Shown one piece after another: positions 34,844-47,059 of a stretch of 64,000 nucleotides of DNA (positions within the stretch are counted from its first letter, which is position 1; each line of letters begins with the position of its first letter). The translations under genes were made by a program, and so were the position numbers. Origin of the DNA: Dendrobium chrysotoxum (lineage: Eukaryota > Streptophyta > Magnoliopsida > Asparagales > Orchidaceae); NCBI GenBank assembly GCA_019925795.1, contig CM034308.1, forward strand, positions 62,001 to 126,000, written 5' to 3'. Under the pieces are notes generated by a model. The model ran no database searches. It worked only from the letters and a program-made list of their open reading frames with translations, and was not told the DNA's origin.

Positions 34844-36258
34844 ATGGCTTCTTCCTCTTACAACACAGATTTTCCTCCTCTTCCTGGTGCTAGAGCTCCC
34901 ATTTTCTCTGCTCCTCTCGATCTCAACTTTATTTCTAACCTTACCAACCAAGACCAGGTGGCTAATGAGTTTTCCCTCTCCTTCATTCCTCCCCCTTCTA
35001 AGATACCCTTCTTAGCGGACGATTTAGCGCTTGGGGTTCCAGATTAGAACTTGTCCTTGGTTGGCTACAAAGTTGGTCCAACGCCCACTTACCTGAGCCT
35101 TCTGAACATCATCAAGAAAGTCTGCTAGCCCAAAGGTTCGATTGATCTACTTTCTCTTAACGATGGTTTCTTCCTCTTTAAATTTTCATCGGCCAAATAT
35201 TTTGAGGTTACATGGTCGGGGGGACCGTGGTTTTTCTTCGGTAGGTCATTTATTTTGCAGAAGTGGACGCCTAAATTTAAACTTAAAAGGGATGAATTTA
35301 GTTCTATCCCCATCTGGATCAAAATTTTAGATTTGCCTTTGGCTGTTTGGAATCCTTTGGGCATATCTAAAATTGCTAGCTATGTTGGACACCTGTTAGT
35401 GGTTGATGCTCTTACTGCTCGTAAAACTCGTCTCACTTTTGCTAGGGTGTGTGTTCTTGTTTCTAGCAACTTTACTTTTCCAGGTGAAATTCCAATTTCT
35501 ATGGATGGGGACGATGTTACTCTCAAAGTCAAATACGACTAGAAGCACATTCCCTGTTCTGGTTGCGGCTCCCTGGTTCACACCCCCCCCCCCCCCCCCC
35601 CCCCCCCAACCTTTGTCCTAAAAACCCTCAGCCTAAACTACAAACCCAGCTACAACCTTGAGGAAGAAGTAAAAGTAGAGCTCGGATTGCTCATCCTCTT
35701 CCTCCTCCTTCAAGCTCTCCTTCTTTGCTTTCCAATCCTCAACCCTCTACTATCCTACCCACCCCTCCACAAGCTTCTCTTAATGCTGCTCCTAATTGCA
35801 CTGGCTCTGAGGACCAGTGTATCCCCAACTCTTCACATATCCCTTCTACTACCCCTCCCTTTAACTCTCTGGCTATTACTCGTCAAGTAGTTCCTATCCC
35901 TAATTTAAATTCCCCCATGGATGACATCCCCTTTACAGACCCACCTTCAAATTCAAAACCTCCTAATTTTCTAGATGCTTCTGAAAATTCCCAAACCTCC
36001 CCCAATAAAAATATCAACAGCTCCTCCTCTACCTGGATACTACTATCCACCAACCTCTCCACTTCTCCTAATAAATTTTCTATCCTTCAGCAGGAAGAAC
36101 CTCCTGATAATAGGGAAGATTCTGAACATTCATCCTGCAATGCCCATCACTTCTCGGATGAACCTCCTGATCAGAGTCATAAGTCCAAAACCCAACACAC
36201 AAAGCCCCCCAGATCTAAAAGTGCCAAAAAAGTGCACCCCTCCTCTAAATCCAAATGA
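34844..36258 (+). pseudogene. LINE ORF1 (nucleic-acid-binding protein), broken
   Basis: The ATG at 34844 starts MASSSYNTDFPPLPG, typical of plant L1 ORF1. The conserved region FSSAKYFEVTWSGGPWFF, with PIWIKILDLPLAVWNP after it, follows at about 35180-35350. In-frame stops occur near 35045, 35127 and 35540. The CCHC knuckle begins (CSGCGSLVH) but is split by a 25-base poly-C tract at 35583-35607, after which the frame changes. The C-terminal Pro/Ser-rich part ends at TGA 36256-36258, overlapping the ORF2 start. Confidence 0.82.
35583..35607 (+). repeat. Poly-C tract, 25 bases, inside LINE ORF1
   Basis: The C run sits between the His and the last Cys of the zinc knuckle (GSLVH then NLCP), where the family normally has about four residues. 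Confidence 0.95.
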
Positions 36259-39200
36259 CCTTTCCCCCTATTGGGTGTTGGAATGTTTGGGGTATTAATG
36301 GACCCAATAAGGTGTTGGCTTGTAAAAATTTGATTGCCTCCCACCATCTTGAATTACTCTGCATTATAGAAGCCAAAATTCCACTGCATGCTGTTTCTGA
36401 CCCCTTGTTAACTCGCTCTCACCAAATTTTTTAGAGTGAGATGAGCTGTAATAACTTCAACTCCTCTTCCCCTGGAAGAATTTGGGTGAAATGGAATCCT
36501 AATGTTGTCTCTTACAACCCCTCTCTCACTTCTCCACAGCTTATCCACGGCAAGCTATCTTCAAGCTCCTCCTCACATTTTTTCTTATATGTAGTGTATG
36601 CTGCCAATACTCCCATTGATAGAATGTCTTTGTGGCAACAGTTATCTATTTTAGCTGATAGTATTTCTACCCCTTGGATTATCATGAGGGATTTTAACTG
36701 TTATAGAAATGCTAAGAAGAAATTTGGTGGTTTGGTGCCACACCACAGCCGGCTGAATGAAATGAGCAACTGGATTTTTGATACTGGTACTTTTGACCTC
36801 GCTTAAATTGGTTTGAAGTACACTTGGTTTAACCAAAGGGTTGTTGACCCTATTCAGATTAAGCTAGATAGAATGCTGGTTAATTACTCTTGGCTGGAAA
36901 ATTACTCCTCTTCCTTTTACAAGGTTGAACCCCCCAGGTGTTCTGATCACTCTCCTTTGGTTCTTTGTTCTGGGCTCCCGATGATTACCGGAGGAAGGTT
37001 TTTATTTAAGAATTACTTGGTTAACATGGAAGGCTATTGGGAGGGGGTCATTTTTGTTTTTTCCAAGCACTCTGAAGCTAGCCCAATTGCCAATCTTTAC
37101 CATAAACTTAAATGCCTTAAATCCTATTTGAAGCAGAAGAAGTGGGCTAGCTCTACTTTTCTTAAGGACAGAATTGATGTTCTTGAATATAACCAGAAAT
37201 GTTGCCTTAAGCAGATTCATCTGAATCCGTTAGATACCAATCTTAATGCCAACCTCAAACACATCAACACCTCCCTTTCTTTCTTACATGGTGCTTGGAG
37301 TTCTTGGATTGTTCAAATGGCGAAAGCAAAATGGTTATCCAATGGGGAAAATGACTTGGGTTTTCTGTATGCTAGGATTAAGTCCAGAGGGAACACTAAC
37401 CGTATTAAGGAGATTACTAACCATGATGGGCATTTCTCCTCTCCTAAAGATGTTGCCAATTCCACTGTTATGTACTTCTAGGGATTGTTTAATGTCCCCA
37501 TGTCGAGCAACCCCATTTTTTATTTTATTCCTTATGGATCCACCATACCCGCCAGCCTCATGGAACCCCTTATTGCCCCGGTTACTGATCAAGAAATTAA
37601 GGAGGTGGTCTTTGTTGGGGCTTCCTCCTCTTCTCCTGGGTCTGATGGATATACGTTTGAATTCTACAAGACTTCTTAGGAAGTCACTGGATTCTATGTT
37701 TGCCAAGCCGTTAAAAACTTTTTCAGCACTGGGCACCTCCCCAACTGTGTTAAAGCCACTGTTATTGTCTTAATTCCTAAGCATCCTCATGCCTCAAACA
37801 TTTTTTATTTTAGGCAAATTTCTTTGTGTAATACCTTTTATAAAATTATCGCCAAGATTTTGGCAAACCTTATGAAAGGTATTTTGTCGCTTATTATTCA
37901 CAAAAGTCAGGCTAGATTCATTCAAAATAGGTTATCTTCTGATAACATTATCCTTGCTTCTGAAATATTGAGGGAATTCAATGCTATTTCAAGAAAGGAT
38001 TTCTTTTATGTTAAGCTGGACATTAAAAAGGCCTTTGATTCAGTTTCTCGTAATTTTCTTATCTCTAGAATGCAAGAGAAGGGCTTCCCTAGTAAATTTA
38101 TTTCTTGGATCAAGGGGTACATCTTTGATGTTCCTTTTTCTATCTGTATCAATGGTATCCTGGAGGAGTTTTTTAAATCTACTTCGGGTCTGTGCCAAGG
38201 TTGTCCACTATCCCCTTTACTTTTTGCTATTGTAATGGATGCCTTCTCTTGTGCCTTGGATGCTGGTAGATTTTTGGGCTTTTTCTGTGGTACGACTGTC
38301 TTTAGTCACTTGCTATATGCTGATAATGTTCTGGTTTTTTGCCCTGCTCTTTACAGAACGCTCATGCTCTAAATGATACTTTGGACTGGTTTGTCGCCTC
38401 TTCTGGTCTCCTCATAAACAAGGCCAAATGCTCTGTTATCATCTCTTAGAACACATATTTAGCCTCTGATATTACCAATACTCTTGGCTTCTCGATTTCA
38501 GAGCATTCTCTAAAATATTTGGGTTTACCCATCTCACCCAAAAAGCTTTCTTTCACTCACTTCTAACCACTACTGAGTAGAACTTCTACTCTACTTGCTG
38601 GCTGGAAAGTCAAGTATTTGTCTTTTGTAGGTAGGATCCAGTTTTTGAAGTTTACTATGGCGAATACTATCGCTTACTGGATTAGAGGAACGATCATACC
38701 TAAGAGTTGTTGTAAACTTATTGACAAAATGTGCTCAAAATTCCTTTATCATGGCTCTACGACTAAGAGAAAGCTTCATCTTATCACCTAGAAAAACTCT
38801 TGTCTTACCACTTGCTTTAGGGGGTTAGGCATACCGGATATCCATTCTATGTATTTTGGATATGGCTACACCTTTATTTGGAGATTTTTCAATTACAACT
38901 CTTTGGTTACTACTTGGTTCAGATCTAAATTTAGTTCTCTCTTCAAACCTCCCATCCCTAGTGCCTCTAAATACTGGAAACTCATATGTTCTACTACTTC
39001 CCGTATTAAGCATTTGTTTAAATTTCATGTGAATAGAACGAATTGCAACCTCTCCATGTATTGGGATCCGTGGGTTGATGGGATGTCTTTAGCGAATATA
39101 TCTCAACCAATTCCTCTAGGGTCTACAGCTGTGAAGGATTATGTTTTTAATGGAGTGTGGAATTTGACTAATCAATTTCCACCTCATGTTTCTCATAACA

Positions 39201-39757
39201 TTTCTTCCATTCCTATTACGGATTGCCCTTCTGTTATCTCCTGGAATGGTGATGGGGCTCCCGGTTTTAAAACCTTTAGAATGCTTTTCTTCTCTGATTT
39301 TATAAGGGTTGCTTGGCACAAGTTCATTTGGCACAAACGCTCGGCTCTGAGGTTCTCTTCTTTTGCTTGGTTGGTTGTTCGTAATGGGCTCAAAACTGCT
39401 GAGGTGCTTGCAAAAAGGAACATATTGGTTCAACCCATTTTCCCCCTTTATTTTAAGGAAGAGGATAACATCATGTATCTTTTATTTCAATGTGATTTTT
39501 CTTTTCAGATTTTAGTTAATCTTTTTCCCGATGTGGAGGGATTTCTTTTTAGGCCTACTATGCTCCAAATATTTGAATTTTTTTATGAAGTTCAGCAGAT
39601 TAACTCTCAGGAAAAGAACTTCTATTTTTTTATCATATGTTGCTTGGTTTATTTTATATGGCGGGAAAGAAATGATAGAAGGTTTGCGAGGAAGCAATGT
39701 TCACCCATAATTATTTGCCATAAGATTGTCTCGGCCATTTCTGCTAAGGCTATAAGG
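36255..39757 (+). pseudogene. LINE ORF2: endonuclease, reverse transcriptase, zf-RVT, broken
   Basis: Starts at ATG 36255 (WNVWGINGPNK), overlapping the ORF1 stop as ATGA. Endonuclease: IEAKIP, a DFNC motif whose usual preceding Gly is Arg, and SDHSPL near 36940. Reverse transcriptase: KLDIKKAFDSV near 38015, GLCQGCPLSPLLF near 38190, and YADN where YADD is expected (codon 38325-38327), removing a catalytic Asp. Stops occur near 36433, 36804, 37479 and 37677, and the frame shifts between 38372 and 38849. The zf-RVT domain (FAWLVVRNGLKTAEVL) is at about 39360-39520, with zinc-binding Cys residues altered. Confidence 0.9.
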
Positions 39758-40255
39758 TAGAAAAACTTCGAAAGTTTAAATGTTGTCTTCCCTACATGCT
39801 TCTCTCAGCAATTCTCTTTTCAGGCTGGCTTTTTGGATGTCTCTGGCAATGATGATTCGAACTGGCATTGTGTCTGCTTCTACCCCTGGAGGGCCTCGTC
39901 TTTCTGCTTGCTCTCTGATCCAGCATTTGGCTTGGCATCTTACACCCTGCTACATCATTCTCATGGTTTCTTTGATGGCAATTAGGCTCAACACTCTCTT
40001 CAGCCTTTTTATTCAGGCATTGAGCTGCGCCGGCTGTGTTATTAACTCTGTCTTTGTGCCAGTTCGGGCTACTCTAAGCCCTCTTAAGACTCTTTTTTTT
40101 TTTTGCTGTTTGGTTCTTTCTATTTTTTGTTCACAGCTCACATCTAACTTCTAATTCTATTTTGAGTTGGGTTTTGGTTTACTTGTAATTCTTTTTTGAT
40201 CAATACACGGGCAAAGCCCCAAATTTTCCCCAAAAAAAAAAGTTCGGAGAATTTT

Positions 40256-40871
40256 ATAATAAAATTTATAGTATGAAAAGTTGCACACCTAATTCATAGC
40301 TACCGTCACTTTTTCCTCGGTGTGCCTTAAACTAGTAAGGAATAATAAAGGGCTAGCTAATTGTAGTACTTTGATTATCATCTGTCCTTATGCAAGCCCA
40401 TGAATTATAGCTAAAATCAAACATTGATTGAAGATTTATCTTCTAGCATATGGCAGATTTCATGAGATGGAAGGCATGCTTAGTCTAGACCTTTTATCAA
40501 GATCATAAGCATAATTAGGATAAGAAAATTCCATAACACTATGACAGATTTGCCTTACCTTGCCATACATAAAATCATAATTATGATGCTTTTAAAATGT
40601 CCCAAAAGTCTTTTTCACTTCTTTCAATGAGCCCAACCAAGCTTTTCCACGTATCTGCTCGAAATACTAATACCATATGGAATGTCTAAATATGCGCATA
40701 TCATTGCATACATAATGCTTCTTACCGTACTAGTATAAGGCTCTCTCATTATATACTTTCATCCAGTGGCTGGAAAAAAAATTTGTTAACAAACAAATAT
40801 AATTCACAAGCTTCTTCCAAGTCCACTAAATCATCATCCAAAGCCTCACATCTCCAATCTCTTCCAAGCTC
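40256..40871. other. Intergenic, nothing recognised
   Basis: Non-coding DNA between the LINE and the AT-rich duplication. Confidence 0.5.
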
Positions 40872-42350
40872 TTGAATATAATTTAAGTAATTAAGTAATT
40901 AATTATAATTTAATTAATTAAATAGTTTATGTTTTCAAAATTTCCTAAAGTTAAATTAAAATCTTTTAAATAATTAAATAATTATCTTAAAATATATTAA
41001 TTTGAAATTAAATTAATTTAAGATATATTTTACATTTTAAATAATTTTTTTAATTTTAAAAATTAATTAAATACTTAAATATTTAATTAAAATAAAATTC
41101 AAATAATTTTAAAAAAAATTTAGAAAATTATTTTAAATTATTTAAAATTTAAAAGGACATTTAAAAATCAATTTAATTTCATTTAAGAATTATTTTAAAT
41201 ACATTTAATTAACATAAAACTTCAAAAATTCAAGAGAAATTCAAATTAAATAAAAAAAATTATGTAATATATCAAAATTTTCAAAATTTAAAAATTTTAA
41301 TTTAAAATTGTTTTCCAAAATTAAAACATAATTTATTTTAAATAATTCTAATTATTTAATTACTTTAATATTTATTAATATTTAATTAAATATTTTAAAA
41401 ATTAAAATTTTTATTTTAGCATATTTTAAATAATCAGATAATTATGTTAAGATATTTTAATTTAAAATTAAGATTAATTTAAAATATTTTAAACTCTTAG
41501 ATATAGTATTTAAAATATTTTATTTTAAAATGAAGCATTAATTTAATGTATTTTATTTAAACATTTGAAATAATTTTTAATATTAAAATTATTATTAACT
41601 TAATTATTTTAAACATCAAAAAATTTCATGTTAAAATATTTTAATTAAATTATATAACTTTTTAAATATTATAAAATCAAAGTTTAATTTAAAATATTGA
41701 ATATAATTTAAGTAATTTATATTATTTAAGTAATTAAGTAATTAATTATAATTTAATTAATTAAATAGTTTATGTTTTCAAAATTTCCTAAAGTTATATT
41801 GAAACCTTTTAAATAATTAAAGAATTATCTTAAAATATATTAATTTGAAATTAAGTAATTTAAGATATATTTTACATTTTAAATAATTTTTTTAAAATTT
41901 TTAATTAATTAAATACTTAAATATTTAATTTTTATTTAATCAAAATTAAATACAAATAATTTTAAAATTTTTAAGAAAATTATTTTAAATTTCAAAGGAC
42001 ATTTTAAAATCAATATAATTTCATTTAAGAATTATTTTTAATATTAATTAATTTTAAAATATTTTAAATATATTTAATTAACATAAAACTTCAAAAACTC
42101 AAGAGAAATTCAAATTAAATCAAAAAAATCTATGTAATATATCAAAATTTTCATAATTTTAAAATTTTAATTTAAAATTATTTTCCAAAATTAAAACTTA
42201 ATTTATTTTACATAATTCTAATTATTTAATTACTTTAATATTTAATTAAATATTTTGAAAATTAAAATTTTTATTTTAGCATATTTTAAATAATCAGATA
42301 ATTATGTTAAAGTATTTTAATTTAAAATTAAGATTAATTTAAGATATTTT
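40872..42350 (+). repeat. Direct duplication in extremely AT-rich DNA
   Basis: Two copies, about 40872-41490 and 41697-42350. Both open with TTGAATATAATTTAAGTAAT and share ordered blocks such as TAGTTTATGTTTTCAAAATT and TTTTAGCATATTTTAAATAA. The offset is 825 bp at the start and about 860 bp at the end because of small indels. Sequence is almost only A and T; TTAA/AATT-type words dominate. No coding capacity. Confidence 0.8.
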
Positions 42351-45300
42351 AAATACTTTAAGTAATTTTTATTATTTAAATATTTGAATATTTAATTAAT
42401 ATTTAATTAAATTTTGATTTAACTTATTTTTAAAAAAATTAGAAACTTTTTTTTAAAATATTTTTATATTATTAAAGTATTTTAAAAATTATTTTGAAAT
42501 TATCTTTAATAATATCTTAATTTCTCTAAAAACTTCAAAAATCAATCAATTTTTAAGTATAAAATTAATTTTAAAATTATATATGTTAAATCCTTTGGGA
42601 GCTTTGAGTGTGTCCTTGAAATTTTAAATATAGATTCAGCTTGATTGAATTGGATTAATGGGGAGAGGATTAGTGAATAATCATGTATTAATTATTTACT
42701 AATCTATTTACTATTTATTTATTTCTATGCATGTATAGGATGCACACACTTGCACTTAACTTAGGCTCTCCTTCATTCAGAAATTAATTGTGCTTGTGTG
42801 CATTTATGTATATGGTCAAGGGTTAGTGACATTGATTTAACCCACTTAACCTAGTAACACCTTAAGGACAAAAAATTAAATACTGGTTTAGAGAACTTAA
42901 AAAAATTTTAGAAATTTAAGTACACATGAAATAGGTATGAAACTTAAACCATTTAAACTTATTGACATCTCCAGCCCATAGGAAAATTCTCACTGATTTT
43001 GGAAAATATTAAGCCCACTAATTAATTAACTTAAATTTAATACATTAATTAAGCCATAAAACTTCTAAAATTTTTAATAAATCAAACTTAAATCCCAAAA
43101 TTATATATAACACCTCAAATTGACTAGAAATCAATCCTTAATCAAATAAAAATAAAAGCCCCTTGATTGGACTTTAATTTCAATCTTAATTTAATTAAAT
43201 AATTAAAATTTTAGAAAATTTTTAAACATTTGGAAATCTCTCCTTAGATCATTCCTGACCTTTAGAAGTAATTTCAAGGAGTTTGGAGTTCATTTGAAGC
43301 AAAATCGTTAAAAGCACCATAATTAAATCAATTAAATAATTCTATTAATTACTCAAACTTCTAAAAATCATAACTAATTTTAGAAATATTCAAATTGAAC
43401 AAACTCAAAGGCATTGGACTCTATTTGGGGTATAATATTTATTAAAAATATTAAACTACCAGAAATAATTCAAAATCAAAAAGTCAAACATTTAGTCAAC
43501 CTTAAGTCAAAACTTTGAAAATTCATAACTAATTATAAGAAAATCTAAATCTAGAAAACTTAGTTTCTAATTACTCATCTTAAGGTCTAGTATTTAAGAA
43601 AAATAACAACTTTCTAAAAATTAATTTTAATCTAAAAGTTAAAATTTGACCCTTAATTAAATGACTAAAATAATCTAAAAATTTTCAAAAACTCAAAAAT
43701 CATTTGAAAAACTTTAATCTAACTTTTAAAATCAGCAAACAATCAATTCTAATTAAATTTCATCAACCTTCAAACCTTAATTAAATTTAATTCACTTAAT
43801 TATACCGCTTACCAGTGGATAACCCGAGCCTACGAGGCTATTAGATTAGCCCCAAAGAAGGTGAAATAAACTCCACGGCCCTAGTGAGCAACAAAGGTAA
43901 TAGCCTTCCAACACTTAAAATATATCTTAAAATAAATTTTAAATTATTAATGCTTAAACTTTAATTATTTTTTTTTTTCTTTAAGCCTTTCAACCAACCA
44001 GAACATCAAATAACTTTAACTAATTTCTCTATATAGGACATATCCAAACCACACAACCTCCCTCACATACTTTAGATGATTTTCTAGGACACCACTTCTA
44101 GATTTAGGCTAGGCTAGTGTTTACTTTTCTATTATTTGCTATATTTTTGAGATTTTATTACATGCTTGTTGAAAATATATTGATGTGATTGTCTATTTAA
44201 TTTTTGCACTCTGTGATATGGTTGATTGTGTGTTAGATTACCTCTTGGTTAGGGACAATTTATTTGCTAATTCAATGTTATGTAGGTGACCAATTCATAT
44301 AGGGCAATTAAATATAAATGGGGTAAAATAAATCAAGCTTTCAATTAATATGTTTTATGCATGTTCTAAGCATATTAAGACCCCCTTTAAATTAAAAGAG
44401 CATGGCCAGGTGTAATTGTGAATTTGAGTATTTTAAATTTTATTATATTAACTGCTTGGGATGATTTAAATATAATTACTTAGGATAACCCTGCAGGTGG
44501 TCTGAGTCTAGATTTTACTTTTCATTTAAATGTAATTTGATTGTATTTGAATTGTAATTAAGTTGCAAATATAAAACTGCTTTGCGATGGGATTAATCAT
44601 CCAATTTAGAATCCAAAGAGGAAGGGACATGCCTTATGGGAGAGTCCCTCTCCATTTGGGGATCTAAATTAGGATAACTTTAAAATATCCAAAGGTAATA
44701 CCCCTTTCGCATTAGAGTTTCTTTTCATTTGGATATCTGGACCTGACGGATCCAAGGAGCCCGTGAAAGACGAAGAAGTGAAGAATGAGAAGACCCATTC
44801 TCAAAGTCGCTTGTATCTTAGGACTAAAAATCCGGGCTTATTATTAGTGGTACCTGACTACTTTAATTTATGTAATTCTGGGTTGTAATATTAAGTGGCA
44901 CTTACTATATGGAGTTTCAATTTGAATATTAATTTAGTTGATTTAATTATTGATTGATGTACTTGCTTTGCGATAAAGATTGCATGCTTTTAATAATTTT
45001 TTGGCAATTTTGCATGACGATCTTTGATTTTCCCTGGAACCCGATCGAAAGCTAATGAGGGTACGAATAAAAATCCTTCTACTTTAATTAAATAAAAAAA
45101 TTTAAGCTCATATAGAAACTCTAACGACATTAAAAAGTAAGCTTGAATTTGCCAAGAGTTCGCATGCATTCATTTTAAAGTTTCTTTACCTTGTTAGGCA
45201 CCTCCCCGCTTACAGGTTCTTGTAGGCCACCTAACTTATTAGGGTGTAATTTTGTCAAGGAAAAGTTATGCAATCTTTAAGATAAAAATATTTTTAAGCC

Positions 45301-45556
45301 TTTTTTGAAAACTGCTTCATATTTAATTTTAAACATTTATCGAGTCAACTAATATGCATTGCATTAAAAATAAATTTAAATGAGTCTAAAATTTAATTGT
45401 ATTTTATTTTAAGCATCAATTTACCTAACATATATTAAGGGGCCAATTACGATCTGCTCTAGATGTCGGCCCCAATTCCTTAAACTTAACTTAATCAAAC
45501 ATCCCTATCACTTTTTCATAAGCGACCAGACTCATAGTTTTAAAGCGCTTAGGTGA
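42351..45556. other. Unclassified AT-rich DNA, likely an old repeat
   Basis: No coding signature. A slightly GC-richer island near 43800-43920 and another near 44700-44830 were read in all frames without a match. It is the left half of the DNA into which the Tekay-like element inserted; the right half resumes at 53254. Confidence 0.4.
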
Positions 45557-45561
45557 TTAGT

Positions 45562-47040
45562 TGTCACACCCCAGTTGGCACAAACCCTTAATGGTCAACC
45601 TGGAGTATAACAGAGAAGGAAAAATCTAAATCGGCTCCTTCTTAAACACCCATTCTGAGCCACTACTTTTAGAACCAAGTGAGTAAAAAGAATCTATTTA
45701 GACTCTCCTAATATGTCAACATATCAAACTCCACTCAACCTAATAATAGGAAGCATGTATTATTTCTCAATTAACATTAAATATAATTAAAGCAAATACA
45801 GAGCTATACTAAAAATTTTAAAATTTTTGTACATACCCAAAAGTCTGTACATCTAGTCTTCATATCTCTTTTTAGATCTCTTTGTACATCCAAAATATGT
45901 TTACACCAAAAAGAATGATCACCACTTTTCTCTCTTAGTACCCTATGGGCTTTTTCCCCTTACCTGTAGTATAACCACTACTAATGAGCTATGCTCAATT
46001 AAATACACAATCAATGTATAAAAATTAGTAATAATATTATTAACAATTAAGAAATACTTAATAATACTAACATAGTTAAAACAAATATTAAAATGTCATA
46101 TTGAGTATAAGAAGTGCCTAGCAGTATTATTCATCTTGCCAAAACTGTTTAACACTTTTAAACAAGTCATATGATAGCTATAAACTTTTGTATCTTTTTA
46201 ACTTTCCAATTCAAGATTGGGTCCAGCTTCCCAACATTTAGAATGGAAGCTGGACCCAATCTTCTAGAATTGAGAGTGTAGGCTTACCTTGTTGGGTCTT
46301 TCACATTTACTTATGCGGGCATATCCCCCATATATAACTTATTTTTCTTTTCCTATAGTCATCCTTTTTATCCCTAATAACATATGCTTTGATAACATAG
46401 ATATGCTTTACCTGCACTTTAACTGCCTTTTAACTGTCCTTTAGCTGCCCTTTAGCTGCCCTATAACTGTGCTTTGGCTGCCCTTTAGCCGCCCTTTATA
46501 AACATAATAAAGATGAAGTGCAATAATAGAATATTTACTAATTCTTATAGCATCATTTGGGTATCTCACCTCGCTAGGATTTGATTCTCCTAGAGTTGGC
46601 TTTCTTTTCTTTTTATACACCACCTCAACCTCAATTAAAATCTTCTTCATTCCATTCAAAAGTCTTCCCTTCCTCTTTCTCATTCTCCCTTCTTTTATTT
46701 TCTAAATTTTCTCCACTACAGCAACTTCCCTTCCCCTTACAGCCTACAGCTTGAGCTCCCTAACATTTTTGCCTCTAGAGAATGTCGGGTATGAAAAAAA
46801 AGAAAATGATAATGATAATGAAACCAATGCAAAGGTTTTAACTTAACTTTTATTATATAATAAACTAATACTAATGCTTTATCATAAATTCCACTACAGC
46901 ATTTTCCTTCACTCCTAGCCGTGTGATTACATCTAGCCTCTGCATGCTATTTTAAATGGATTTGCTATAGTGATGCATTTAAATAAATGTTTTAGATTGT
47001 AAAAACTACATGCTTACATTTATAAACATTTGGTATTATA
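45562..47040 (-). repeat. 3' LTR of the Tekay-like element
   Basis: 1479 bp, ending next to TTAGT on the left. Contains a perfect 19-bp hairpin (46213-46231 with 46245-46263) and a block of 11-bp repeats of the CTTTAGCTGCC type at 46420-46498. Relative to the other LTR it lacks about 135 bp next to those repeats. Confidence 0.82.
46213..46263. repeat. Perfect 19-bp inverted repeat with 13-base loop
   Basis: Arms AAGATTGGGTCCAGCTTCC and GGAAGCTGGACCCAATCTT pair without mismatch. The other LTR has only one arm-like segment, so the hairpin is specific to this copy. Confidence 0.95.
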
Positions 47041-47059
47041 ATCTACCCCTCCTTGTTGA

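Larger units (their letters stand above)
34715..40239 (+). mobile_element. L1-type LINE, near full length, dead
   Basis: Spans 5.5 kb with ORF1, ORF2 and a 3' poly-A tail (about 40232-40241). It is flanked by a 16-bp duplication with two mismatches: AAGTTAGGATAATTTT (34699-34714) and AAGTTCGGAGAATTTT (40240-40255), so 3' poly-A and duplication overlap slightly. Both ORFs carry stops and a frameshift. The two changes between duplicates indicate an old insertion. Confidence 0.88.

Noticed and set aside
39780..40154. 124-codon frame near the LINE 3' end
   Set aside because: Lies in the 3' part of the LINE after the zf-RVT domain; Leu/Phe/Ser-rich composition with no known domain.
45562..47040. 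Left LTR as a solo LTR of a separate element
   Set aside because: Its right end adjoins a purine tract and pol of the same orientation, and TTAGT occurs on both sides of the whole 7.7-kb unit.
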